Source of the DNA: Lachnospiraceae bacterium UBA7225
Lineage (GTDB): Bacteria > Bacillota > Clostridia > Lachnospirales > Lachnospiraceae
DNA length: 12,102 nt
Assembly (NCBI GenBank): GCA_002473385.1
Contig: DKTR01000067.1
Span: forward strand, 17,969 to 30,070
Reading direction: 5' to 3'
Shown here: one piece after another, positions 1-8,176 of the stretch
How positions within the stretch are numbered: the stretch's first letter is position 1
Layout of the letters: the number at the start of each line of letters is the position of its first letter
Notes under the pieces: model-generated
What the model was told of the DNA's origin: nothing
The model's database searches: none
Seen by the model: the letters and a program-made list of their open reading frames with translations, nothing else
Translations under genes and position numbers: made by a program

Positions 1-89
1 CAGACTGTCCAATAAAAAGTCTTACCGGAGATCAGATTATACGATCTCATATCAATACAACTTATCTTATTTGTAACACCAGGATACTC

Positions 90-105
90 TCTAAAGTACT
101 TTAGA
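90..105. promoter_or_regulatory. 16-bp perfect palindrome upstream of the small membrane peptide
   Basis: The sequence TCTAAAGTACTTTAGA is its own reverse complement. It lies about 14 nt before the AAGGAGG ribosome binding site of the peptide starting at 134. A perfect palindrome here could be an operator for a dimeric regulator, or a short-loop hairpin in the leader, since it is followed by TTTTATT. A second short inverted repeat, GAGATC (28-33) with GATCTC (43-48), lies upstream. No clear sigma-A promoter was found in 1-120. The regulatory role is inference. Confidence 0.4.
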
Positions 106-133
106 TTTTATTAAGGGACAAGGAGGGATATCT

Positions 134-223
134 ATGGGAATGCACATAGTAGCAGCGCTGCTGTTTGCAGTAGTGATCGCTGTTGTGGTATGGATATGGT
201 GGTTTGAAAGAAAAAACCAGTGA
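134..223 (+). CDS. 29-residue single-pass membrane peptide
   Basis: This is a short open frame from ATG at 134 to TGA at 221-223. An excellent ribosome binding site (AAGGAGG, 120-126) sits 7 nt before the start. Residues 5-23 or so form one unbroken hydrophobic helix (IVAALLFAVVIAVVVWIWW), followed by a charged tail, FERKNQ. This suggests a membrane-anchored peptide with a short cytoplasmic positively charged end. A strong intrinsic terminator follows only 8 nt after the stop, so it appears to be a self-contained transcription unit, or the end of one that begins before the window. The PucR-family gene starts 72 nt downstream. No family is recognised. It could be a small stress or sporulation membrane peptide, or the tail of a type I toxin-antitoxin pair, but nothing in the sequence decides between these. 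Confidence 0.6.
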   Translation: MGMHIVAALLFAVVIAVVVWIWWFERKNQ

Positions 224-231
224 AACATAGG

Positions 232-262
232 GTGGACCGGAGAGAATACCGGTCCGCTTTTT
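232..262 (+). terminator. Intrinsic terminator after the small peptide
   Basis: The stem GGACCGG (234-240) pairs with CCGGTCC (249-255), and outer pairs (a wobble at 233/256 and G-C at 232/257) lengthen it. The loop is AGAGAATA and the stem is followed by TTTTT (258-262). It ends 33 nt before the pucR-type start. It therefore either isolates the peptide transcript or attenuates read-through into the regulator. Confidence 0.85.
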
Positions 263-295
263 GCAATAAGATCACACATATCGGAGGTGAATCAT

Positions 296-1894
296 ATGAG
301 CGTTACAGTTTCCGATTTACTCAATTTACCATCTCTGCGGCAGGCGCGTGTAATTGCCGGACGGGGTGGTCTGACGAAAATCGTTTCCTCTGTGTCAGTA
401 CTGGAATCTACCGATCCGGGTGTCCTGATAGACGAAGTATTTCCTAAAGAGGAATATTTCGGCGGTGAAATTGTAATTACCGGTTTTTTAAATATGCCGG
501 AAAATGTAGAACTTCAATATAAGAATATGCTAAGATTGGCAGAAGGCGGAGAAGCAGGGCTTATTTTATACTATGTGGGCGCCTATGTAAAGAAAATTGA
601 TCTGAGTCTGATTCAGTTGGCGGATGAGATGGATTTTGTTCTGATTGTTATGCCGGAAGGAGATGTGACGCTTCGTTACAGCGAAGTAATTAGTGAGGTC
701 ACAGAGATGATCTACCGGGACAGGACACATGACAATTCTATTGTTTCCGAAATACTGCAGCGGGTGTCGGTGCTTCCGCCCTATAAGAGGACGGTCTCCA
801 CCATTTTGAAAATGCTGCGTGACCGCATCTCGGCATCAGTTATTTTGTGCGATAAGTCTCTGCGGATAATTAGCCTTGCAGCCTGGCCCCGTAATCTGGA
901 ATCCATCATAAAAAAGGGAGTGGAAGAATTGGAGGGACTGCCGCCGGACCAGCAGTCTGCGGAATTTGCGCTGCTGCCGGACAGCAGGATGTACCGGTTT
1001 TCTATTTCTTTGGATCGCGGGCAGGATATGGAATTTCTGATTATCAAGGAAGGCATGCAGCCTGATGCCAGACTTTTGGCACAGACAGTGGATGTGGTTC
1101 GTCTCGGCGTAGCGATCTGGGGACAGGAGAAAGAGGAAGTGGCTGTCCGGGAGCTGATTCGGGCTATCATTCAGGATGACCCCATTAAAATGCGCCAGCT
1201 TGCCTATTTATTTCATATCAATGTGGCGGATATTCACGAAATGTGGATTTTTCACTGTCCGGAGGGACAAAGAGAACGTTTTCGAAGGAAGGGACTCGCC
1301 CAGGTAAGAGAGTATCTGGGATGCTATTGTCATACGGTAGTTGCTGATCTGTATGAGGGATATACGGTAGCTTTCATGGATTGGATCGAGCAGGCTCCAG
1401 ACCGTATGCAGATAGCGGGCGAACTGGCGGAACAGCTGCAGGCGTGTGGTTTTTTGCTGACGCTGACACAATGCAGTTCGCTTTCCGATACGACAGAAGT
1501 GCGGGATGCGTTTCTCACACATCACGATCATCTGGAAACGGCCCGTAAGATCTGGCGTGGGAAGGTATGTTACACACTTTCGGAAATGAACTTTGCTTCG
1601 CGCTGTCATACGATAATTGAGCAGGGGGAAACTGCTTTGAGGAATGCGCTTCATCCGTTGAAGCCTTTACAGCAGATTCGTGAAACGGCGATCCTGCAGC
1701 AGACACTGGAAGTTTATCTGCTGGATGCAGACTGCAGTGTTACGCGTTGTGCTGAGCTTTTGTTTTTGCACAAAAATACAGTAAAGTATCGTTTGAATCG
1801 TATTAAAGAGCAGTTGGGGCACCCGATTGATAAATTTCCGGAGGTATTTCCGCTTTATTATGCAGCAGCGCTTATGCGTATAACGGATAACTGA
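296..1894 (+). CDS. PucR-family transcriptional regulator
   Basis: This 532-residue protein has the classic PucR layout. The N-terminal PucR sensory domain (about residues 1-125) begins MSVTVSDLLNLPSLRQARVI and contains the GGEIVITGF segment. A long middle region follows. The C-terminus is a PucR-type helix-turn-helix (about 471-520), with CAELLFLHKNTVKYRLNRI as its core and H492-K493-N494-T495 at the turn. Members control purine, allantoin or other nitrogen-compound catabolism, usually from next to their target operon. Here the next operon encodes an NCS1 permease, a DUF917 protein and a HyuA-like protein, which are the probable targets. A GTG at 287 is in frame, but the ribosome binding site GGAGG (283-287) overlaps it and is correctly spaced (8 nt) from ATG 296, so 296 is chosen. 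The inducer is unknown. Confidence 0.93.
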   Translation: MSVTVSDLLNLPSLRQARVIAGRGGLTKIVSSVSVLESTDPGVLIDEVFPKEEYFGGEIVITGFLNMPENVELQYKNMLRLAEGGEAGLILYYVGAYVKKIDLSLIQLADEMDFVLIVMPEGDVTLRYSEVISEVTEMIYRDRTHDNSIVSEILQRVSVLPPYKRTVSTILKMLRDRISASVILCDKSLRIISLAAWPRNLESIIKKGVEELEGLPPDQQSAEFALLPDSRMYRFSISLDRGQDMEFLIIKEGMQPDARLLAQTVDVVRLGVAIWGQEKEEVAVRELIRAIIQDDPIKMRQLAYLFHINVADIHEMWIFHCPEGQRERFRRKGLAQVREYLGCYCHTVVADLYEGYTVAFMDWIEQAPDRMQIAGELAEQLQACGFLLTLTQCSSLSDTTEVRDAFLTHHDHLETARKIWRGKVCYTLSEMNFASRCHTIIEQGETALRNALHPLKPLQQIRETAILQQTLEVYLLDADCSVTRCAELLFLHKNTVKYRLNRIKEQLGHPIDKFPEVFPLYYAAALMRITDN

Positions 1895-1905
1895 GTTCTA
1901 TGTCT

Positions 1906-1950
1906 GCCAGCCGTTTTTGTCCTTTTGGACAAATCCGGGCTGGTATTTTT
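1906..1950 (+). terminator. Terminator after the PucR-family gene
   Basis: A long two-part hairpin: CCAGCC (1907-1912) pairs with GGCTGG (1938-1943). Inside it, TTTGTCC pairs with GGACAAA around a TTTT loop (1923-1926). TTTTT (1946-1950) follows. It begins 11 nt after the stop codon and separates the regulator from the permease operon. Confidence 0.9.
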
Positions 1951-1963
1951 GTCTCTTTAACAC

Positions 1964-1993
1964 TTTATTGTGATGATGTCCGCGGCATATAAT
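1964..1993 (+). promoter_or_regulatory. Probable sigma-A promoter of the permease-DUF917-hyuA operon
   Basis: A perfect -10 hexamer TATAAT lies at 1988-1993. The region 17-18 nt upstream (TTTATT, 1964-1969) is a poor -35. A consensus -10 with a weak -35 is typical of activator-dependent promoters, which fits control by the adjacent PucR-type regulator, though no operator can be assigned. Transcription would start near 2000, giving a leader of about 40 nt before ATG 2043. Confidence 0.55.
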
Positions 1994-2042
1994 CCTCATA
2001 AAGCGTTCAGCTTGAGTTTTATTATATGAGGAGGGAAAAATT

Positions 2043-3359
2043 ATGAACGAAAGAAATGCTGGTTTTGAAATCAAAGCGGAACAACGGCAAAGCTGGATAT
2101 CTATCGCGATGGTCTGGGCAGGAGGTATGATCTGTGTGCCCTGTCTGATGGTTGGCGGTGTATTATCAAGCGGTGGTTTGTCTATCTCACAGATGGTTGC
2201 TTCTATTCTTATTGGTTACGGTCTGATCTGTGCTTACATGATCTGTATCGGCATGCAGGCATGTGATACGGGACTTCCTGTGGCAGTGATGGCGGAGGGC
2301 GCATTGGGAAAGCAGGGAGCGCGCTATATCATCAGCCTTTTGCTTGCTATAGCCTGCATTGGCTGGTTTGGTATTCAGTCGGCTACCTGTGGAAGTGCGT
2401 TCGCATCCATGCTGGCATCCATGCTGGGGATGGATGCTCCCGGGGCGCCTATGACTGCGGTGTGTTCCATTGTCTGGGGTGTAATTATGCTGGTTACGGC
2501 GTGTGCCGGTTTTAAAGGTCTGAAATGGCTCAACTACATTGCAGTTCCGTTGCTGGTAATTGTATGTCTTTACGGTATCATTGCAGGGCTTATATCTCAT
2601 GACGGCGGTGCAGCGATTGCGGCATATGCACCGGAGCAGTCCGCAGGACTTGTTTTTGGTATTTCCATGACAGTGGCATCTTTCGCTTTGGGAGGAGTTA
2701 TTTCTGCTGATTACTGCCGGTTTGCAAAAAGCCGGGCAGATGTGGTGAAATCTTCCATTATTGGAGTGATTCCGGCAGGTCTGTTTATGCTTCTTACCGG
2801 TGCGATTATGAGTATCGTTACCGGACAGTATGATATTTCTGCAATTCTTGCCAGTCTGGGAGTACCGGTAATTGGTCTGCTGGCTCTGGTTTTGGCTACC
2901 TGGACTACAAATGTGACGAATGCCTATTCCGGCGGTCTGGCTCTTTCTAATTTGCTGGGATACGACGAAAGCAAATTCAAAATAACTACAGGAATTGCAG
3001 GAGCAGCGGGAACCTTGTTGGCGGCGTTTGGTCTTCTCAATGTATTTCAGGGCTTTCTTTCTCTGATGTCTGCACTGATCCCGCCGCTGGCTGGGGTATT
3101 GATCGCCAATTACTGGATCATCTGTGGCGGCAGAAGGGAAAATTTCCGTCAGCGTCCCGGATTTTCCGGTCCCGGTGTTATCGCCTTTATGGCGGGTGCG
3201 CTGGTAGCATGTATTACCGGAGGAACCTTTGCGTCTTTCCCGGGTCTGGTGCAGGTCTTTCCGTTTTTGAACATACCCTTCTTTGTGGGACCGGTTAATG
3301 GTATTGTAGTTTCTCTCGTAATTTATGTGGTTATCAGCAAATTGCTGCCGGAAAAGTAA
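2043..3359 (+). CDS. NCS1-family permease (cytosine permease CodB-like)
   Basis: This 438-residue, very hydrophobic protein has about 12 predicted membrane helices and no signal peptide. The N-terminal cytoplasmic segment containing QRQSW leads into a first helix with AGGMICVPCLMVGG. The G107-W108-F109-G110 motif in helix 3 and ADYCRF (222-227) after helix 6 are marks of nucleobase:cation symporter-1 proteins of the CodB/Mhp1 group. The family imports cytosine, uracil, allantoin, thiamine or benzyl-hydantoin with Na+ or H+. The downstream DUF917 and hydantoinase-like genes favour a hydantoin-type or related ring compound over cytosine, as no cytosine deaminase is present; this is inference. 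The GAGGAGGG ribosome binding site (2028-2035) fits ATG 2043. The next gene starts 28 nt after its stop with no terminator between, so they form an operon. Confidence 0.92.
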   Translation: MNERNAGFEIKAEQRQSWISIAMVWAGGMICVPCLMVGGVLSSGGLSISQMVASILIGYGLICAYMICIGMQACDTGLPVAVMAEGALGKQGARYIISLLLAIACIGWFGIQSATCGSAFASMLASMLGMDAPGAPMTAVCSIVWGVIMLVTACAGFKGLKWLNYIAVPLLVIVCLYGIIAGLISHDGGAAIAAYAPEQSAGLVFGISMTVASFALGGVISADYCRFAKSRADVVKSSIIGVIPAGLFMLLTGAIMSIVTGQYDISAILASLGVPVIGLLALVLATWTTNVTNAYSGGLALSNLLGYDESKFKITTGIAGAAGTLLAAFGLLNVFQGFLSLMSALIPPLAGVLIANYWIICGGRRENFRQRPGFSGPGVIAFMAGALVACITGGTFASFPGLVQVFPFLNIPFFVGPVNGIVVSLVIYVVISKLLPEK

Positions 3360-3387
3360 ATAATTGTAAAAAATAGGAGGGATTATT

Positions 3388-4488
3388 TTGCGGAAAATTG
3401 GAATTTCAGAAATTGAGGATATTGCTCTGGGGGCTGCTCTTCTGGGTGCAGGCGGGGGAGGAGATCCCTATGTGGGAAAACTTGTGGCAATCAGCGCTGT
3501 CCGGGAGTGCGGACCGGTTACACTTTTGGAGCCGGATGAGGTGCCGGATGATGCGCTGGTAGTTCCCATTGCCATGATGGGAGCTCCCACGATTCTGGCG
3601 GAAAAGGCTATCGGGGGGACGGAGTATCAGACACTTTATGACACTGTTTCTACGTTCTATGGAAAGCCGATTTTTGCCCTTATGCCGATTGAAGCAGGCG
3701 GTGTCAATTCCATGCTTCCCATTGCTGCCGCTGCGAGACTGGGCATGCCGCTGGTGGACTGCGATGGAATGGGGCGTGCGTTTCCGGAACTGCAGATGGT
3801 TACATTTACGATTGGAGGCGGCTCTGCGACTCCCATGGCGCTGGTGGATGAAAAAGGAAATTCGTCCATTTTCCGTACGATTACGAACAAGTGGACTGAA
3901 GAACTTGCCAGAGCTGTGACTATGGCATGCGGCGGTTCGGTCTCGGTTTCACTTTATGCTATGGAAGGCGCTTTTATGAAACAGTACGGCGTCAAGGGCA
4001 TTGTTACGAGAAGTCAGATTTTGGGTTCGTCGATCCGGCGTGTCAAAGAAGTTACCAATGGTACACCGGAGGAAGAATTTTTGCGTATTACGGAGGGAAT
4101 CCGGCTGTTTAAAGGCAAAATCTCCGATGTGCTGCGGGAAGTCAGGGCAGGCTTTAACTTCGGTAAAGTACTTCTGGAAGGAATTGCTGATGATAAGGGT
4201 CATCAGGCATATGTGGAGTTTCAGAATGAAAACCTGATGGCTGTGGTGGATGATCAGATTCTTGCCACGGTTCCGGATCTGATCTGTCTGGTAGATACGG
4301 AAACTTTCCAGCCCATACCGACAGACGCTTTAAAATACGGAAAACGTGTTCTGGTAGTCGGGCTTCCCTGCTTCCCTCTCTGGCGGACGCCGGAAGGACT
4401 GGAACTGGTGGGACCGCGCTATTTTGGTATCGACACGGATTATGTACCGTTGGAGAAACGCAGCAAAGGAGGCAGGAGTCATGTATAA
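3388..4488 (+). CDS. DUF917 (S-methyl-thiohydantoin desulfurase-like) protein
   Basis: This 366-residue protein has the DUF917 layout. It opens with MRKIGISEIEDIALGAALLG, followed by the glycine-rich GAGGGGDPY (residues 20-28), then conserved segments such as IEAGGVNSM and DCDGMGRAFPE. The Pfam entry formerly called DUF917 was renamed after S-methyl-thiohydantoin desulfurase, but few members have been studied. These genes very often sit beside short HyuA-like hydantoinase/oxoprolinase genes, as here, where the two overlap by 8 nt (4481-4488). That overlap suggests translational coupling and probably a complex or consecutive steps. The start is TTG 3388, because AGGAGG (3375-3380) lies 7 nt upstream and the family N-terminus begins there. 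The substrate is unproven; uptake by the upstream NCS1 permease is the likely source. Confidence 0.88.
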   Translation: MRKIGISEIEDIALGAALLGAGGGGDPYVGKLVAISAVRECGPVTLLEPDEVPDDALVVPIAMMGAPTILAEKAIGGTEYQTLYDTVSTFYGKPIFALMPIEAGGVNSMLPIAAAARLGMPLVDCDGMGRAFPELQMVTFTIGGGSATPMALVDEKGNSSIFRTITNKWTEELARAVTMACGGSVSVSLYAMEGAFMKQYGVKGIVTRSQILGSSIRRVKEVTNGTPEEEFLRITEGIRLFKGKISDVLREVRAGFNFGKVLLEGIADDKGHQAYVEFQNENLMAVVDDQILATVPDLICLVDTETFQPIPTDALKYGKRVLVVGLPCFPLWRTPEGLELVGPRYFGIDTDYVPLEKRSKGGRSHV

Positions 4489-6034
4489 ATTGGGAATTGA
4501 CGTAGGCGGCACCAATACAGATGCCGTTTTGATGGATGAAAACCGGAATGTAGTGGTAAGCGTTAAGCAGCATACGACTCCGGATGTCTACGATGGGATA
4601 TTGTCGGCCGTCCGGGCAGTGCTGGAGCAGTCCGGGATCGACCGGAGTGAAATACGTCAGGCCATGCTTGGCACGACGCAGTGTACCAATGCGATCGTAG
4701 AACGCAGACATCTGGCTCCTATCGGGATTCTCCGTATCGGAGCGCCTGCTACCAGAGGGATACCTCCTATGGCAGACTGGTCGGAGGACTTAAAAACGAT
4801 TGCCGTGGATACGGCAATTATCGGCGGCGGTTTTGAATATGACGGCAAAGAGCTGGCAGCTTTTGATGAGGCTGCAGCCCGGATTTTTTTCGAGAATCTG
4901 AAAGAAAAAGGGGTAAAATCTGTTGCTATTTCCTGTGTGTTTTCTACCGTTCGCAGCGATCATGAACGCAGGGCAGCCGAGCTGTGCCGGGAAGTGATGG
5001 GAGAGGATGTCCATGTATCTGTTTCCAGCGAAATCGGTTCCATGGGATTGATCGAGCGGGAAAATGCCACAATTCTGAACGCTGCGCTTTATCAGGTTGC
5101 GGAGCGGTTTACCAGCGGTTTTGCGCAGAGTCTGCAGGATGAGGGCGTTACCAATGCAGACATTTATCTTTCGCAGAATGACGGCACTCTGATGACGATG
5201 GAGTATGCCAGACGGTATCCCATATTGACGATTGCCTGTGGACCGACAAACTCTATTCGGGGAGCAAGCTATCTGAGTAAACTGCAGAATGCCATTGTCA
5301 TTGATGTGGGCGGCACCACTACGGATCTGGGCGTGATTCAGAACGGATTTCCCCGGGAGTCCAGCGTGGCGGTTACCATCGGCGGCGTACGCACGAATTT
5401 CCGCATGCCGGATGTTGTTTCTATCGGTCTGGGCGGCGGTTCCATTGTCAGGGAAAAAGCGGATGGAACAGTTACTGTCGGACCGGATTCTGTGGGATAT
5501 GAGATTACGGAAAAGGCACTTGTCTTTGGAGGCGAAATCTGTACCGCCACGGACATTGCCGTGCGGCTGGGACTGACCAGTCTGGGAGACCCCTCCAGGG
5601 TAGCGCATCTGGAAGAAGAATTTGCTCAAAAAGCGATGGCTGCAATTACCGGACTGGTGGAGGATTCTGTGGATGCTATGAAGGTATCCAGCGGAGACGT
5701 GGATATTATTCTGGTGGGCGGCGGTTCCATTATATTACCGGAGCACCTGAACGGAGCCGGAACCGTTATCAAGCCGGCAATCGGAGGTGTGGCGAATGCG
5801 ATTGGCTCCGCCATTTCCAAGGTATCCGGCAATTATGAAAAGCTGGTGGATTACCTGGTAACACCGAGAGATCAGGCGCTGGAGGAGGCAAAAGCGGAAG
5901 CGGCGGAGCTTGCGGTTCTGGCAGGAGCAGTGCGGGAAACAGTGGAGATCATTGATGTGGAGGATGTTCTGCTTCAGTATTATCCGGGAAACACCAATCG
6001 GGTAAAGATTAAGGCGGCGGGAGATCTGGCATAA
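4481..6034 (+). CDS. HyuA-like hydantoinase/oxoprolinase, short form
   Basis: This 517-residue ASKHA-fold protein has nucleotide-binding motifs in the expected order: phosphate-1 loop GIDVGGTNTD (5-14), phosphate-2 loop VIDVGGTTTDLG (273-284), and adenosine-site glycines LVGGGS (411-416). These are hallmarks of the hydantoinase A / 5-oxoprolinase family, which couple ATP hydrolysis to opening of a five-membered lactam or hydantoin ring. Full-length HyuA proteins are about 700 residues and work with HyuB. This one belongs to the shorter class found with DUF917, and no hyuB is visible in the window. An in-frame ATG exists at 4424 inside the upstream gene, but GGAGGCAGGAG (4469-4479) directly precedes ATG 4481 and the family N-terminus starts there, so 4481 is chosen. 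Its stop is the end of the operon, with a terminator about 100 nt later. Confidence 0.9.
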   Translation: MYKLGIDVGGTNTDAVLMDENRNVVVSVKQHTTPDVYDGILSAVRAVLEQSGIDRSEIRQAMLGTTQCTNAIVERRHLAPIGILRIGAPATRGIPPMADWSEDLKTIAVDTAIIGGGFEYDGKELAAFDEAAARIFFENLKEKGVKSVAISCVFSTVRSDHERRAAELCREVMGEDVHVSVSSEIGSMGLIERENATILNAALYQVAERFTSGFAQSLQDEGVTNADIYLSQNDGTLMTMEYARRYPILTIACGPTNSIRGASYLSKLQNAIVIDVGGTTTDLGVIQNGFPRESSVAVTIGGVRTNFRMPDVVSIGLGGGSIVREKADGTVTVGPDSVGYEITEKALVFGGEICTATDIAVRLGLTSLGDPSRVAHLEEEFAQKAMAAITGLVEDSVDAMKVSSGDVDIILVGGGSIILPEHLNGAGTVIKPAIGGVANAIGSAISKVSGNYEKLVDYLVTPRDQALEEAKAEAAELAVLAGAVRETVEIIDVEDVLLQYYPGNTNRVKIKAAGDLA

Positions 6035-6134
6035 GTACAGGTAAATAAAATTCTATGAAGTGGGGCTGCGCATTTTGTGTGCATCGTATAGCGCGTTGCC
6101 GCAAACGAAATGAACAGTAACAATAAATGATATG

Positions 6135-6165
6135 AAAAACAGTCAGTGATGGCTGTTTTTCTTTT
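6135..6165 (+). terminator. Operon terminator downstream of the hyuA-like gene
   Basis: The stem AAAAACAGTC (6135-6144) pairs with GGCTGTTTTT (6151-6160), with one T-G wobble, around the loop AGTGAT. CTTTT follows. The 100 nt between the hyuA stop and this hairpin hold no credible gene. The A-tract on the 5' side may make it work in both directions. Confidence 0.8.
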
Positions 6166-6190
6166 ATATAAGTGAAATAGATGATATACT
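6162..6190 (+). promoter_or_regulatory. Likely promoter of the SEC-C protein gene (extended -10)
   Basis: TGATATACT (6182-6190) is an extended -10 (TGn plus TATACT). The sequence 17 nt upstream of the hexamer (TTTTAT, 6162-6167) is a poor -35, as is common with extended -10 promoters. Transcription would start near 6197, about 27 nt before ATG 6224. Confidence 0.45.
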
Positions 6191-6223
6191 GAAAATAATT
6201 ACAGAAATACCAGGAGGGATCAT

Positions 6224-8176
6224 ATGTTTTTTCAGATAAAAGCAATACGCAAAGGGACAAAACCTCCAATCTGGAGAAGGGCGCTTGTCCCTTCGGACAT
6301 TACTTTTGCAGAAATGGCGGTCATTTTAGAAAAAATACTTGAAATGACGTATTCAGATCGATATGAATTTGAATTTTATACGAAGAAAGACCGGATCATT
6401 GAATGGCATGAAGAAGATGAAAGAAGGCATGACTATTATTATGATTACTTGAACGGACCAGATACTTTTATAAATGAATGGATGCTGAATGAAAAATCCT
6501 TCACATTCCGAATCCGAAGCAGTCATGGAAAGCAAGAAACAAGTCCGGAATATCGGGTTGAAATTGAAAAGATTCTAAAGAGTGCCGGATATAAAGAAAA
6601 TGATACAGAAGTAATCTTGAACTGGCCGGTTATCCTTAAAGAAAAATCGCTGGTAAATGATGAATTCTGGACAGAGCCACATGCGATTAATGTAAAATTA
6701 AAGGAAGAATGCTTTTTATGTAAAACAGAAGCGGAATACCTCTATTTTGCTGAGATTTTAAAGAAAATAGAAGCGCATTGCGGTATCGGCTTTTGTGAAG
6801 AGATGATAAACAGAAATATCCATAATAAAAAGTCCGCTGATACAATGTTAAAAGAAATTACAGAACAGTATATCAAGCATACAGAAGAGACTGTTGAAAA
6901 AGAGACAGACCATGTAAAGAGTAAAAAAATTGCGCAAGAATGTTCCTTGAAAGAATGGCTGCAGGGATATACAAAACAAGAACTAATATATATCGCAGAA
7001 GACACGGACCTTAAAGTGGCATCATCTGAGCGCAAAGACAAGATCGTGGATGCATTAACAGCTCATATGCTTAAACCGAATACGATGCAGACACAATTAT
7101 TATTGCTGGAAGAAGATGAGCTGGATGCTTTTGAGAAGGCAATAGAGCAAGGCGTACATCGGATGACAGAGGAAGAGTGGGAAGAATTAGAAGCTGTTTA
7201 TGCTATAAATTATATAGCTGCTTATCAGGACAATACGGTAGAAGTACCAAAGGATGTTGCATGGGTATATCTGGGGATAAAAGGGCATGGATACAGAGAC
7301 TTTCATAAGAAGGCAGGCTGGATTCTGAAATGCTTGAAAATGGCAGAGATTATTCATGTTGTAGCGCCTGTCAAAATATTATATAGGATGTACAGGCAAA
7401 AAAAGGAAGTAAGATGTTCTTTTGAGGAATTTTTGAAAATCCTGGAGAAGATTCCTGATCGAATCAATCCATGTCAGCTCATTGATGGAAAAGTAGTAGA
7501 TAAGAATGCTGTCCGGGAACAGATTTACCGGAGAATCGAAGAACGACAGAGAGATGTGGAATATTATATACCTACAATGAATGAAATTCTATCATATGTC
7601 ACAGATAATTATCCTTCCTGTGAACCTGCATATCAGAGAGCATGGAATTTTTTTGAAACCGAATTGCATATTGCGGCTGAAGAATGCGACAAACTTTGTC
7701 AGCATGCGTTTTGGACATCGTCGACAGGAGGGACATTGTCTGATTTTATGGAACACGTGAATGAAAAGAATATTTGTTTTGACTCGGGAGAACAGCTAAA
7801 CGAATTTGCGGCAGTTATGATGGATGCGCATAATAATACGAGGATGTTTGAACTGCGCGGACACACGCCAAATGAAATGAGCTCTTATTGCCCGGTTTTA
7901 CCGAAAGGGAAAAGACCGACAATTGTTCCAATAAGCAGTATGGCAGCTGATATGCTGGAGCATGGGAGAGAAGAACTTGCAAAGATGGGAATTGCGGTCG
8001 ATACAGATGCAAATGCGGATGTTATTCCGGCAGTAACCTATAAAAATGGTCTTGATGGAACAGCAGAAAAAGGCACAAGAAAGATCTATCCGAATGATCC
8101 CTGCCCGTGCGGCAGTGGGAAGAAATACAAGAAATGCTGCGGAAGAAATAAAAAAAGTATTGGAGGAAGCATATAA
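6224..8176 (+). CDS. pRiA4b ORF-3-like protein with Rho-N/SAP-like segment and C-terminal SEC-C motif
   Basis: This 650-residue soluble protein has three recognisable parts. The N-terminus (about 1-170) resembles the plasmid pRiA4b ORF-3 family, with IKAIRKGTKPPIWRR and the FAEMAVILEKIL helix followed by YEFEF. Residues about 242-284 (from LKEWLQGYTKQELIYIAE onward) look like a small Rho-N/SAP-type helical domain ending KIVDALTAHML, often seen in nucleic-acid-binding proteins. The C-terminus ends in a SEC-C zinc knuckle, PCPCGSGKKYKKCC (626-639), with ligands C627, C629, C638 and C639. SEC-C occurs on SecA, YecA and many unstudied proteins and binds Zn2+ and sometimes ribosomes. The ribosome binding site AGGAGGG fits ATG 6224. 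The gene is more A+T-rich than the operon to its left. Its cellular role is not known; a nucleic-acid or ribosome-linked function is inference. Confidence 0.85.
   Translation: MFFQIKAIRKGTKPPIWRRALVPSDITFAEMAVILEKILEMTYSDRYEFEFYTKKDRIIEWHEEDERRHDYYYDYLNGPDTFINEWMLNEKSFTFRIRSSHGKQETSPEYRVEIEKILKSAGYKENDTEVILNWPVILKEKSLVNDEFWTEPHAINVKLKEECFLCKTEAEYLYFAEILKKIEAHCGIGFCEEMINRNIHNKKSADTMLKEITEQYIKHTEETVEKETDHVKSKKIAQECSLKEWLQGYTKQELIYIAEDTDLKVASSERKDKIVDALTAHMLKPNTMQTQLLLLEEDELDAFEKAIEQGVHRMTEEEWEELEAVYAINYIAAYQDNTVEVPKDVAWVYLGIKGHGYRDFHKKAGWILKCLKMAEIIHVVAPVKILYRMYRQKKEVRCSFEEFLKILEKIPDRINPCQLIDGKVVDKNAVREQIYRRIEERQRDVEYYIPTMNEILSYVTDNYPSCEPAYQRAWNFFETELHIAAEECDKLCQHAFWTSSTGGTLSDFMEHVNEKNICFDSGEQLNEFAAVMMDAHNNTRMFELRGHTPNEMSSYCPVLPKGKRPTIVPISSMAADMLEHGREELAKMGIAVDTDANADVIPAVTYKNGLDGTAEKGTRKIYPNDPCPCGSGKKYKKCCGRNKKSIGGSI

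Noticed and set aside
287..295. GTG at 287 as the start of the PucR-family gene
   Set aside because: It overlaps the ribosome binding site GGAGG (283-287). ATG 296 has correct spacing and matches the family N-terminus.
1993..2032. Inverted repeat TCCTCATA / TATGAGGA that could sequester the permease ribosome binding site
   Set aside because: The left arm overlaps the end of the -10 element and the likely transcription start, so it would not be in the RNA. A DNA operator role cannot be excluded.
2187..2600. Open frame antisense to the NCS1 permease
   Set aside because: It is a shadow of the permease coding sequence, rich in Arg, His, Asn and Thr, with no recognisable domain.
4424..4480. ATG 4424 as the start of the HyuA-like gene
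   Set aside because: It would overlap the DUF917 gene by 65 nt and add residues before the conserved MYKLGIDVGGTN start. The ribosome binding site points to 4481.
4790..5629. Long open frame antisense to the hyuA-like gene (279 codons)
   Set aside because: It lies wholly inside a strongly conserved gene on the other strand, has low-complexity composition, no ribosome binding site context and no family resemblance.
6009..6269. Minus-strand frame across the hyuA-SEC-C intergenic region
   Set aside because: It spans a terminator and a promoter and overlaps the starts and ends of real genes. No coding signal was seen.
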